Below, piece by piece: positions 13,922-20,690 of a DNA stretch of 25,058 nucleotides. The translations under genes and the position numbers were made by a program. A model generated the notes under the pieces. The model was not told where the DNA came from, searched no databases, and saw nothing but the letters and a program-made list of their open reading frames with translations. Source of the stretch: JBNKHH01 sp050290245. GTDB taxonomy: Bacteria; Pseudomonadota; Alphaproteobacteria; Rhodobacterales; Rhodobacteraceae. The stretch spans positions 1 to 25,058 of the forward strand of contig JBNKHH010000057.1 in NCBI GenBank assembly GCA_050290245.1, read 5' to 3'. How positions within the stretch are numbered: position 1 is the stretch's first letter; each line of letters starts with the position of its first letter.

Positions 13922-14524
13922 TCACTCGTCTCTTCGGGCCACGAAGTCGTGCGTTGAGTTGCGTGACGGATAGGGCTGGTCTGGCACGGGCACTTGCAGG
14001 AAATCGCAGAGCGGCTTCCAGCCATCTCCGGGTGCATATTCAAGCAGGCGATCTGCGGGGATCGCTGCGCGCACGGCGCGGTTGTTTTCATTGAACGCGG
14101 CGATGGCGGTGTCGCGGTCGTCGGGCCGGCCGTTGAAGACCTGTTTTCCGATCAGGTTCCAGCCGACGGTCTCGCCGATGTCCTTGTCGGCCATGATCGG
14201 GTTCAGGATGGTGCGCGAAAAGCTCGTCCACCAAGCCTCGGGATCGCGCAGGGACAGGACGACCTTGGCGTCGGGGTAGAGTTGGGACAATTCGCGCCAG
14301 TAGAAAGATGAGGGCCAATCGACGCAGGCGTTATATCCTTCCAGAAGCTGAGGCAGGGGGATGTCTTCGTCCAGGGCCTTGCGGCGCCACAGATCCTGCT
14401 GGTTGGGGTCGTTGCCGACCTCGAACATGTGATGGCAGGGGCCGAAGCCGAGGATGGTCAATGCCTCGCGCAGCGAATCCGTTCCGGTGCGCCCGAACCC
14501 GGCGCCGATCACTCTGATTGTCAT
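13922..14524 (-). CDS. Sulfotransferase-family protein
   Basis: A 200-residue protein starting MTIRVIGAGFGRTGTDSLRE. The GRTGTDSL segment (residues 11-18) is the phosphosulfate-binding loop found in a family of bacterial and fungal sulfotransferase-like proteins (Pfam Sulfotransfer_4 as I recognise it). KVVLSLRDPEAWWTSFSRTI is the second cofactor-binding region, with Arg and Ser expected to touch the 3'-phosphate. The acceptor is unknown. It is encoded against the ribosomal genes and separates adk from rpsM; GGGGGTG precedes its start. It ends base-to-base with adk. The family assignment is good, but enzymatic activity is not shown. Confidence 0.85.
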   Translation of the reverse strand: MTIRVIGAGFGRTGTDSLREALTILGFGPCHHMFEVGNDPNQQDLWRRKALDEDIPLPQLLEGYNACVDWPSSFYWRELSQLYPDAKVVLSLRDPEAWWTSFSRTILNPIMADKDIGETVGWNLIGKQVFNGRPDDRDTAIAAFNENNRAVRAAIPADRLLEYAPGDGWKPLCDFLQVPVPDQPYPSRNSTHDFVARRDE

Positions 14525-14627
14525 GATTTCACCCCCTTGTTTCGTTGATCCTAGCGGCGGATGGCGATAGTTTCACTTGGTTCCGAAAGCGAATTGGAAA
14601 AATAAGCTTGACAGGGGCGTCAAAGCC

Positions 14628-14656
14628 TTGACCCTCCGCGGATTACCTCATAGATA
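14628..14656 (+). promoter_or_regulatory. Sigma70-type promoter for rpsM-rpsK-rpoA-rplQ
   Basis: TTGACC (14628-14633), a 17-nt spacer, TAGATA (14651-14656). This is close to consensus and lies in the 241-bp gap upstream of rpsM. A TTGACA at 14608-14613 also occurs but has no matching -10 at 17 nt. The predicted transcript begins near 14663, giving a leader of roughly 100 nt with a 7-bp hairpin. Confidence 0.75.
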
Positions 14657-14683
14657 CCGCCATCTCGACTGAGAATCATATGG

Positions 14684-14711
14684 AAGCCCGTGGCCGAATC
14701 GCCTCGGGCTT
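14684..14711 (+). promoter_or_regulatory. Hairpin in the rpsM leader
   Basis: AAGCCCG (14684-14690) pairs exactly with CGGGCTT (14705-14711) around a 14-nt loop. It begins about 20 nt after the predicted transcription start. A second weaker stem, GGGTC (14726-14730) with GACCC (14741-14745), follows before the ribosome-binding site. It is a possible autoregulatory leader; no ribosomal-protein binding motif was recognised. Confidence 0.4.
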
Positions 14712-14765
14712 ACGTTGTGAAAAAAGGGTCTGGCATGACGGACCCGCAACGAAAGGACAAAGAAC

Positions 14766-15134
14766 GTGGCACGTATCGCCGGCGTGAACATCCCGACTGC
14801 CAAGCGGGTTCCCATCGCCCTTACCTATATCACCGGGATCGGCCCCGCATCGGCCAAATCCATCTGCGAAGCTGTTAACATCGACGAGACCCGTCGTGTA
14901 AACGAGCTGTCGGATGCCGAGGTTCTGGCCATCCGCGAGCACATCGACGCGAACTTCACCGTTGAAGGTGACCTGCGCCGCGAAGTGCAGATGAACATCA
15001 AGCGTCTGATGGACCTGGGCTGCTATCGCGGTCTGCGCCATCGTCGCAACCTTCCCGTTCGCGGTCAGCGGACTCACACCAACGCTCGCACGCGCAAAGG
15101 CCCCGCAAAGGCCATCGCCGGCAAGAAGAAGTAA
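14766..15134 (+). CDS. rpsM: Small ribosomal subunit protein uS13 (S13)
   Basis: A 122-residue protein starting with GTG: MARIAGVNIPTAKRVPIALT. It has the conserved YITGIGPASAKSICEA helix-hairpin-helix and the C-terminal RGLRHRRNLPVRGQRTHTNA signature. S13 in the 30S head contacts P-site tRNA and bridges to L5 and L31. GAAAGGA (14752-14758) is the ribosome-binding site; the GTG start is fixed by the family's N-terminus. It heads the alpha-type block and has its own promoter, which fits with its separation from adk by the sulfotransferase gene. No rpmJ or infA lies between secY and rpsM. Confidence 0.98.
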   Translation: MARIAGVNIPTAKRVPIALTYITGIGPASAKSICEAVNIDETRRVNELSDAEVLAIREHIDANFTVEGDLRREVQMNIKRLMDLGCYRGLRHRRNLPVRGQRTHTNARTRKGPAKAIAGKKK

Positions 15135-15149
15135 GGGAGGGTCCGACCA

Positions 15150-15536
15150 ATGGCACGTGATCGTCGCGTAAAGAAAAAGGTCTCCAAGAACATCGCTACT
15201 GGCGTTGCTCATGTGAACTCGACCTTCAACAACACAAAGATCCTGATCTCGGACGTCCAGGGCAATGCGATTGCCTGGTCCTCGGCCGGCACCATGGGCT
15301 TCAAGGGTTCGCGCAAGTCGACCCCTTACGCCGCCCAGATGGCTGCCGAAGACGCGGGCAAGAAGGCTCAGGAACATGGCGTCCGCACGCTGGAAGTCGA
15401 AGTTCAGGGTCCCGGTTCGGGTCGTGAATCGGCTCTGCGCGCCCTGGCTGCTGTCGGTTTCAATATCACGTCTATTCGTGACGTGACGCCGATCGCGCAC
15501 AACGGCTGCCGTCCGCCGAAGCGCCGCCGCGTCTGA
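15150..15536 (+). CDS. rpsK: Small ribosomal subunit protein uS11 (S11)
   Basis: A 128-residue protein. VNSTFNNTKILISDVQGNAI, SSAGTMGFKGSRKSTPYAAQ and the C-terminal DVTPIAHNGCRPPKRRRV are diagnostic of S11. It sits in the 30S platform beside the mRNA exit and the anti-Shine-Dalgarno region. A GGGAGGG ribosome-binding site (15135-15141) precedes it. The 117-nt spacer before rpoA holds a short GGCCG/CGGCC stem (15558-15576) followed by TGTCTTTT, at most a weak attenuator. rpsD, found in many alpha operons between rpsK and rpoA, is absent, as usual for alphaproteobacteria. Confidence 0.98.
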   Translation: MARDRRVKKKVSKNIATGVAHVNSTFNNTKILISDVQGNAIAWSSAGTMGFKGSRKSTPYAAQMAAEDAGKKAQEHGVRTLEVEVQGPGSGRESALRALAAVGFNITSIRDVTPIAHNGCRPPKRRRV

Positions 15537-15653
15537 CGCTGCTCTGATTTCAAGGCGGGCCGACATTCTGCGCGGCCTGTCTTTTGTCGATTTTAACCTC
15601 GGGTGTCGCGTGCCTTTGGACATGGGTCCGCGACGAGAATTGAGGAGAGCCAC

Positions 15654-16670
15654 ATGATCCATAAGAACTGGCAGGAACTGATCAAGCCGACGCAGCTTGA
15701 AGTGAAACCGGGGAACGATCCCGCACGTCAGGCCACCGTCGTAGCCGAGCCGCTTGAGCGTGGCTTCGGCCTGACATTGGGCAACGCGTTGCGCCGCGTG
15801 CTGATGTCGTCGCTTCAGGGTGCCGCGATCACCAGCGTCCAGATTGACAACGTCCTGCACGAGTTTTCGTCGGTTGCCGGTGTGCGTGAAGACGTCACCG
15901 ACATCGTCCTGAACCTGAAGGGCGTCGCGATCCGCATGGACGTCGAGGGGCCGAAGCGCCTGTCGATCTCGGTCAAGGGCCCGCAGGTCGTCACCGCCGG
16001 TGACATCTCGGAAACCGCCGGTATCGAAATCCTGAACAAGGATCACGTGATCTGTCACCTGGACGATGGCGCCGACCTTTTCATCGAGCTGACCGTTGCC
16101 AGCGGCAAGGGTTACGTTGCCGCCGACAAGAACCGCCCGGAAGATGCGCCGATCGGCCTTATCCCGGTCGATGCGATTTATTCTCCGGTTCGCAAAGTCA
16201 GCTATGACGTTCAGCCGACCCGTGAAGGTCAGGTTCTGGACTACGACAAGCTGACGCTGAAGCTAGAAACCGATGGTTCGGTCTCGCCGGATGATGCGGT
16301 GGCCCTGGCCGCGCGTATCCTTCAGGACCAGCTGTCGATCTTCGTTAACTTCGACGAGCCTGAATCGGCCACGCGTCAGGACGATGACGATGGTCTCGAA
16401 TTCAACCCGCTTCTGTTGAAGAAGGTGGACGAGCTGGAATTGTCGGTGCGGTCCGCGAACTGTCTGAAGAACGACAACATCGTCTATATCGGCGACCTGA
16501 TCCAGAAGACCGAAGCCGAGATGCTGCGTACCCCGAACTTTGGCCGCAAATCGCTGAACGAGATAAAAGAAGTGCTTTCCGGCATGGGTCTGCACCTTGG
16601 CATGGATGTCGAGGAATGGCCGCCGGAGAACATCGAAGACCTGGCCAAGAAGTTCGAAGACCAGTTCTGA
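15654..16670 (+). CDS. rpoA: RNA polymerase alpha subunit
   Basis: A 338-residue protein, standard for alphaproteobacteria. The N-terminal assembly domain includes EPLERGFGLTLGNALRRVLM, SSLQGAAIT, and VEGPKRLSISVKGP. The C-terminal domain carries ELSVRSANCLKNDNIVYIGD and RTPNFGRKSLNEIKEVL, which bind UP elements and activators. The start at 15654 (MIHKNWQELIKPTQLE) follows TGAGGAG; the open frame extends 17 codons upstream but that part is spacer. It lies between rpsK and rplQ as in other bacteria. No anomalies were seen. Confidence 0.98.
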   Translation: MIHKNWQELIKPTQLEVKPGNDPARQATVVAEPLERGFGLTLGNALRRVLMSSLQGAAITSVQIDNVLHEFSSVAGVREDVTDIVLNLKGVAIRMDVEGPKRLSISVKGPQVVTAGDISETAGIEILNKDHVICHLDDGADLFIELTVASGKGYVAADKNRPEDAPIGLIPVDAIYSPVRKVSYDVQPTREGQVLDYDKLTLKLETDGSVSPDDAVALAARILQDQLSIFVNFDEPESATRQDDDDGLEFNPLLLKKVDELELSVRSANCLKNDNIVYIGDLIQKTEAEMLRTPNFGRKSLNEIKEVLSGMGLHLGMDVEEWPPENIEDLAKKFEDQF

Positions 16671-16677
16671 TCCATCA

Positions 16678-16709
16678 ATGCCCGGGAAAGCCGGGGACGA
16701 CATGGGCAT
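16678..16709 (+). promoter_or_regulatory. Hairpin between rpoA and rplQ
   Basis: ATGCCC (16678-16683) pairs with GGGCAT (16704-16709), with further G/C-rich complementarity inside. It starts 7 nt after the rpoA stop in a 121-nt spacer. No T-run follows, so termination is not expected; it may be a processing or stability element. Confidence 0.35.
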
Positions 16710-16791
16710 AGGCCCCAAGGTGAGCGGGGGGCACGCACCCTCCGCCTGACAAAGCAAAACAGCCCGTAGAGGGCACATTAGGAGAAGAAAC

Positions 16792-17211
16792 ATGCGTCAC
16801 GCCCGCGGATACCGCCGCCTGAACCGCACCCACGAGCACCGCAAGGCCCTGTTTTCCAACATGGCCGGCTCGCTGATCGAACACGAACAGATCAAGACCA
16901 CGCTGCCGAAAGCCAAAGAGCTTAAGCGCATCATGGACAAGCTGATCACCCTTGGCAAAAAGGGCGATCTGCACTCGCGCCGCCTGGCCGCGTCTCGCCT
17001 GAAGCAGGACCAGTATGTTGCCAAGCTGTTCGAAGTTCTCGGACCCCGCTATGCCGAACGCAACGGTGGCTACACACGTGTGCTGAAAGCGGGCTTCCGC
17101 TATGGCGACATGGCACCGATGGCTATCATCGAGCTGGTTGATCGCGATGTCGATGCAAAGGGCGCCAGCGACCGTGCCCGCCTTGCCGAAGAGGAAGCAG
17201 CGGAAGAATAA
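16792..17211 (+). CDS. rplQ: Large ribosomal subunit protein bL17 (L17)
   Basis: A 139-residue protein starting MRHARGYRRLNRTHEHRKAL, with the L17 core FSNMAGSLIEHEQIKTTLPK and RYAERNGGYTRVLKAGFRYG. L17 lies near the peptide exit tunnel. After the core comes an acidic Ala/Glu-rich tail (RARLAEEEAAEE) beyond the shorter E. coli form, common in alphaproteobacteria. TAGGAGAAG is the ribosome-binding site. It is the last ribosomal gene and is followed 25 nt later by a strong terminator. Confidence 0.98.
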   Translation: MRHARGYRRLNRTHEHRKALFSNMAGSLIEHEQIKTTLPKAKELKRIMDKLITLGKKGDLHSRRLAASRLKQDQYVAKLFEVLGPRYAERNGGYTRVLKAGFRYGDMAPMAIIELVDRDVDAKGASDRARLAEEEAAEE

Positions 17212-17236
17212 GATTTCGCGCGAAAATCGAATCAGA

Positions 17237-17262
17237 AGCCGCCCTTCAGGGCGGCTTTTTTT
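17237..17262 (+). terminator. Intrinsic terminator after rplQ
   Basis: AGCCGCCC (17237-17244), loop TTCA, GGGCGGCT (17249-17256), then a run of T to 17262. The 8-bp stem is perfect and the T-run has seven residues. It closes the ribosomal cluster. The upstream AATCAGA gives no A-run, so it works mainly in the plus direction. Confidence 0.92.
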
Positions 17263-17443
17263 ATGCCATCGGCCGATTGCTTCTCAGGGCCATGGCCAGC
17301 GATGTGAGAATATGCGCCTCGACCTTGTTTGGGGCTGAAACCGGGTGAGAGCTGATCCGCAAAAACTCGGTAAGCATCCGTTTTTCAACGGCCGGAACGT
17401 CTTTGAAGACGTCATCGGCCGAGTGATTTCGATTGGGCATCAT
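17261..17443 (-). CDS. Possible small protein of unknown function
   Basis: A 60-residue minus-strand ORF, MMPNRNHSADDVFKDVPAVE through KRMLTEFLRISSHPVSAPNK to ALRSNRPMA. It is basic to neutral with two predicted helices, no Cys and no membrane segment. I recognise no family. It stops in the T-run of the rplQ terminator and diverges from the luxR gene, whose promoter region lies just upstream. Only a weak GAAAAG precedes the ATG. If real, its location between rplQ and a quorum-sensing pair invites a test for a role there, but chance cannot be excluded. Confidence 0.4.
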   Translation of the reverse strand: MMPNRNHSADDVFKDVPAVEKRMLTEFLRISSHPVSAPNKVEAHILTSLAMALRSNRPMA

Positions 17444-17486
17444 ATATTCTTTTCGTAGAACCAAAGATCACAAATTCAATTTAAGG

Positions 17487-17515
17487 TTGACTGGTGGCAT
17501 GGCAACTTGTCTAAA
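17487..17515 (+). promoter_or_regulatory. Putative promoter of the luxR-type gene
   Basis: TTGACT (17487-17492), a 17-nt spacer, TCTAAA (17510-17515). It lies 84 nt before the luxR-type start in an AT-richer stretch than its surroundings. The -10 is covered by a lux-box-like palindrome, which suggests control by the encoded regulator. Confidence 0.55.
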
Positions 17516-17524
17516 AGTACAGGT
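17505..17524. promoter_or_regulatory. lux-box-like operator
   Basis: A 20-bp element with arms ACTTGT (17505-17510) and ACAGGT (17519-17524) around 8 nt. It matches the LuxR-type consensus ACCTGT-N8-ACAGGT at 11 of 12 arm positions. It overlaps the -10 of the putative luxR promoter, a position expected for repression; for activation it would need a promoter whose -10 lies near 17545, which is not evident. Confidence 0.55.
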
Positions 17525-17598
17525 CGGAACGGTGAAGATATTCCGGGACGGGTTATTGGTCATGAAAACTTTCTAAGACGAGTTGGAACCTAAGCAGG

Positions 17599-18270
17599 AT
17601 GTGGCGCGAGAACGAACCGTATGAGAACCTGACCAAGGAGCAGGGGTCACGGGGTGGAAGCCACGACAAGAAATCCCTGCAAGCCAACTTTGATGCCTTG
17701 TCCCAACTTGCCCCTGTAGGCTTTTCTGCTGGTCTTCATATCCGCTTTGCCTCGCCTTTGGTCTATGTGCGCACATATGACGAAGCCTGGACAAAGATTT
17801 ACGATGAAAACGCCTACGCTCTGCGTGATCCCCTGGTCTTCTGGGGGCTGGGCGTCAAAGGGCATACGCGCTGGAGTGCGATAAGGCTTCCAGATCCATT
17901 CAATATTCTCGGGCAGGCTCGTAGTCATGGGCTTGCATTTGGGGCTGTGATTTCCTGTGGGCCAATAACATCACGCAGTATCGTGGGGATGGCACACGGC
18001 GAGCGTGAATTTACCGACGATGAAATCTCCGAGGCCGTGAAGATCGTGCACAATCTTCATTTGGCCGCTGAGCCCCCAACCGAATTGACGCAAGCCCAGG
18101 TCGAGGCATTGCGTCTGCTGGCTGATGGGGACCGGCATGCTGCCGCAGCTGCGAAACTGGGGATTTCGGAGAGCGCCTTCAAGGCGCGGCTACAGTCGGC
18201 ACGAGTCCGGCTTGGTGCGCGCACGACGGCACAGGCGCTGAAGAAGGCCCGGGAATATCAGTTAATCTAG
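17599..18270 (+). CDS. LuxR-family autoinducer-binding transcriptional regulator
   Basis: A 223-residue protein with an N-terminal acyl-homoserine-lactone-binding domain and a C-terminal LuxR-type helix-turn-helix. The near-invariant ligand-pocket residues W57, Y61, D70, P71 and W85 of TraR fall exactly seven positions later here: W64, Y68, D77, P78 and W92. In the DNA-binding part (LTQAQVEALRLLADGDRHAA onward), the equivalents of TraR L182 and G188 are kept (L171, G177), while TraR E178 is Gln here. This points to a signal-binding regulator, not an orphan lacking the pocket. The ATG at 17599 has AAGCAGG close upstream, with tight spacing, so the start is moderately certain. It lies directly before the synthase gene. 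Confidence 0.92.
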   Translation: MWRENEPYENLTKEQGSRGGSHDKKSLQANFDALSQLAPVGFSAGLHIRFASPLVYVRTYDEAWTKIYDENAYALRDPLVFWGLGVKGHTRWSAIRLPDPFNILGQARSHGLAFGAVISCGPITSRSIVGMAHGEREFTDDEISEAVKIVHNLHLAAEPPTELTQAQVEALRLLADGDRHAAAAAKLGISESAFKARLQSARVRLGARTTAQALKKAREYQLI

Positions 18271-18278
18271 GCAAATCC

Positions 18279-18316
18279 GCCTCCCCTCAACGGTTTTTTC
18301 AACCCAGACTGGAGGC
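18279..18316 (+). promoter_or_regulatory. Hairpin that can mask the luxI ribosome-binding site
   Basis: GCCTCC (18279-18284) is exactly complementary to GGAGGC (18311-18316), which contains the ribosome-binding site of the synthase gene 8 nt before its ATG. Inside, GGTT (18292-18295) can pair with AACC (18301-18304). Folding would hide the site. The stem begins 8 nt after the luxR-type stop codon, so ribosomes ending translation there could open it. Confidence 0.5.
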
Positions 18317-18323
18317 TGTATCA

Positions 18324-18914
18324 ATGCAAGTAACTACTCTTTCCTTCGAAAATATGCACAACCATGGCGAGCTTTTTGCGAACATGCTTCGCGCGCGTCA
18401 CAAGACGTTCATCGAGAAAAACCACTGGGAACTGCCGGAAGCCAACGGCATGGAGTTCGACCAGTACGACACTCCCTTCAGCCGTTGGGTCTGTGTCCAC
18501 GAGTTCGGACAGGTGCTGGCCGGCGTCCGCCTGACGCCCACCACAGCGCGGTGCGGGATCTACTCCTACATGATCCGCGACGCGCAGCTTGGCCTGTTGG
18601 ACAGCATCCCGCAGGATCTGTTGTTCGAGGAGGCTCCGGTGGGTTCCCACATCTGGGAATCGAGCCGCGTCTTCGTCTCGGACAGCGTGCCTGCGAAGCT
18701 GCGGCTGAGGGTTCAGTGTTCGCTGATCGACGAGATGGTGCGCTCGGCACGAGCCTTCGGGGCCACCTCACTGATTGGCATCGTTCCCGAGCACAGCCCG
18801 CGCCTGGCGCGTCGGACGGGGATCGACTGTGTGCCCGCCGGTCCAGTGATCGAAACGGATGACGGGGATCGCAGCGTCTGTATCAACATTTCGCTGGCGT
18901 CCAAACTGCACTGA
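18324..18914 (+). CDS. Acyl-homoserine-lactone synthase (LuxI family)
   Basis: A 196-residue protein that should make an acyl-homoserine lactone from S-adenosylmethionine and an acyl carrier. The conserved LuxI residues are present: R25, F29, W35, E44, D46, D49, R69, and the WESSR motif with E112 and R115. Typical stretches are RARHKTFIEKNHWELP and NGMEFDQYDT. The acyl chain cannot be read from the sequence. It follows the luxR-type gene by 53 nt, on the same strand, and precedes rarA by 50 nt. No lux box was found directly upstream, so it is probably co-transcribed with luxR. GGAGG is the ribosome-binding site, which can be masked by a hairpin. Confidence 0.95.
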   Translation: MQVTTLSFENMHNHGELFANMLRARHKTFIEKNHWELPEANGMEFDQYDTPFSRWVCVHEFGQVLAGVRLTPTTARCGIYSYMIRDAQLGLLDSIPQDLLFEEAPVGSHIWESSRVFVSDSVPAKLRLRVQCSLIDEMVRSARAFGATSLIGIVPEHSPRLARRTGIDCVPAGPVIETDDGDRSVCINISLASKLH

Positions 18915-18936
18915 CGCAGATCCCTCTTCCAGTCGG

Positions 18937-18963
18937 CGTGGCAGGGGCGTAGCCTTTGCCACG
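18937..18963 (+). promoter_or_regulatory. Hairpin just before the rarA start
   Basis: CGTGGCA (18937-18943) pairs with TGCCACG (18957-18963). Four further pairs (GGGG with CCTT, two of them G-U) leave a five-base loop. It ends one base before the ATG at 18965, and the only purine-rich candidate ribosome-binding site (AGGGG, 18943-18947) lies inside the stem. It has no T-run. It could act as a translational control or as a remnant of a terminator after luxI. Confidence 0.45.
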
Positions 18964-18964
18964 C

Positions 18965-20278
18965 ATGGCTGACCTGTTCGATCAAGACACCAAGGCGTCC
19001 GAGACGGGCGCGTCTCCAAGACCGTTGGCGGATCGCCTGCGGCCTCGGACCCTTGGCGATGTGATCGGCCAGGAGGAGGTTCTGGGCGAGGACGGGCCGC
19101 TTGGCGCCATGCTGGCGTCAAAAAGTCTTGGTTCGCTGATCCTCTGGGGGCCGCCGGGCGTCGGTAAAACTACGATCGCGCGGCTGTTGGCAGACGCGAC
19201 TGATCTGCATTTTGTCCAGATCAGCGCAATCTTTACCGGGGTCGCGGACCTTAAAAAGGTGTTCGAGGCGGCGCGTATTCGCCGCCAGAACGGGCAGGGG
19301 ACCCTGTTGTTCGTCGACGAGATCCACCGGTTCAACAAGGCGCAACAGGACGGGTTTCTGCCGCATATGGAGGACGGGACAATCCTGTTGGTCGGGGCGA
19401 CCACGGAGAACCCATCGTTCGAGTTGAATGCCGCGCTCTTGTCGCGGTCGCAGGTGATGGTGCTGAACCGGCTGGACCTGACCGATTTGGAACTGATGGC
19501 GCAGCGCGCCGAACACGAGCTGGGTCGCGCCCTGCCGCTGGACGGGCCAGCGCGCGAGGCGATGTTGGAGATGGCCGACGGCGACGGGCGGGCCCTGTTG
19601 AACCTGATCGAGCAGGTCATGGGCTGGAAGGTCGAGGGCAAGCTGGACAGCGAAGCATTGTCCAAGCGACTGATGCGGCGGGCGGCGCAGTACGACAAGT
19701 CGGGTGACAGCCATTACAACCTCATCTCGGCCTTGCACAAATCGGTGCGCGGTTCGGATCCAGACGCGGCGCTTTACTGGTTCGCGCGCATGTTGGAAGG
19801 TGGGGAGGACCCCAGGTTTCTTGCGCGTCGCCTGACGCGGATGGCGGTCGAGGACATCGGGTTGGCCGATCCGCAGGCGCAAAGCGTTTGTCTGGATTCG
19901 TGGAACACTTACGAGCGTCTTGGGAGCCCCGAGGGAGAGCTGGCTCTGGCGCAAGCGGTGACTTACCTGGCGCTTGCGCCGAAATCGAACGCCGGGTACG
20001 TCGCCTACAAGGCGGCGCGCGTGCAGGCCAAGGCGACGGGGTCGGAACCGCCGCCCAAGCATATCCTGAATGCGCCGACCAAGCTGATGAAGGAACAGGG
20101 CTACGGCGATGGCTATGCCTATGACCATGACGAGGAAGACGGCTTTTCCGGTCAGAACTATTTCCCCGAGGCCATGAAGCGCGGCGTCTACTACCAGCCG
20201 CTGGAGCGCGGATTTGAGCGTGAGTTGAAACGGCGGGTGGATTATTTCGCCAAGCTCAGGGCCAAGCGGCAGAGTTGA
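18965..20278 (+). CDS. rarA: Replication-associated recombination protein RarA (MgsA), AAA+ ATPase
   Basis: A 437-residue protein from the chosen ATG. Walker A GPPGVGKT lies at residues 62-69 and Walker B LLFVDEIHRF at 114-123. NPSFELNAALLSRSQV is the sensor/arginine-finger region typical of RarA. The C-terminal tetramerisation part includes SDPDAALYWFARMLEGGEDP and the final YYQPLERGFERELKRR. RarA acts at stalled replication forks and single-strand DNA ends. A TTG at 18956 is an alternative start; the ATG is preferred because the family's N-terminus (MADLF) matches. It lies downstream of luxI and upstream of crcB, co-directional. Confidence 0.96.
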   Translation: MADLFDQDTKASETGASPRPLADRLRPRTLGDVIGQEEVLGEDGPLGAMLASKSLGSLILWGPPGVGKTTIARLLADATDLHFVQISAIFTGVADLKKVFEAARIRRQNGQGTLLFVDEIHRFNKAQQDGFLPHMEDGTILLVGATTENPSFELNAALLSRSQVMVLNRLDLTDLELMAQRAEHELGRALPLDGPAREAMLEMADGDGRALLNLIEQVMGWKVEGKLDSEALSKRLMRRAAQYDKSGDSHYNLISALHKSVRGSDPDAALYWFARMLEGGEDPRFLARRLTRMAVEDIGLADPQAQSVCLDSWNTYERLGSPEGELALAQAVTYLALAPKSNAGYVAYKAARVQAKATGSEPPPKHILNAPTKLMKEQGYGDGYAYDHDEEDGFSGQNYFPEAMKRGVYYQPLERGFERELKRRVDYFAKLRAKRQS

Positions 20279-20309
20279 CAATTTCCCCTATGCATTAGAG
20301 ACCCGGCCC

Positions 20310-20690
20310 ATGTTTGCAAACCTGATCATGGTCGCCTGTGGCGGCGCATTGGGCGCCTCGGCGCGTTATCTGACTGGCATAGGGATCGTGCGCCTGTTGG
20401 GGCACACCGGGCTGCCGCTTGGGATCATCACGGTGAATATCATCGGTTCCTTCCTGATGGGCGTCTTCGTGACGGCGGCGGCGAACAAGGGGCTGACCCA
20501 TATCTCGCCGCTGGTGGCGACGGGGTTCCTGGGCGGGTTCACGACGTTTTCGTCGTTCTCTCTGGAAACGGCGACGCTGTACCAGCGCGGCGACGTGGGC
20601 CTGGCAGCGCTTTATGTGGGGCTTTCGGTTGTCGCGTCGATCCTCGCGTTATTCGTCGGCATCTCGGTTGCACGCTCGGTGTTCGCATGA
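20310..20690 (+). CDS. crcB: Fluoride exporter CrcB/Fluc
   Basis: A 126-residue protein with four membrane helices. GGALGASARYLTG, then TVNIIGSFLMG and TGFLGGFTTFSSFSLET are the Fluc signatures; the Asn of the first and the TTFSSF stretch line the fluoride pore. It works as a dual-topology dimer exporting fluoride. There is no room for a fluoride riboswitch in the 31-nt gap to rarA. It overlaps the pseudouridine synthase gene by 4 nt (ATGA), so expression is coupled to rRNA/tRNA modification and not obviously to fluoride. Confidence 0.96.
   Translation: MFANLIMVACGGALGASARYLTGIGIVRLLGHTGLPLGIITVNIIGSFLMGVFVTAAANKGLTHISPLVATGFLGGFTTFSSFSLETATLYQRGDVGLAALYVGLSVVASILALFVGISVARSVFA

Noticed and set aside
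20279..20309. Fluoride riboswitch upstream of crcB
   Set aside because: The gap is only 31 nt, too short for the aptamer, and no fitting motif is seen.
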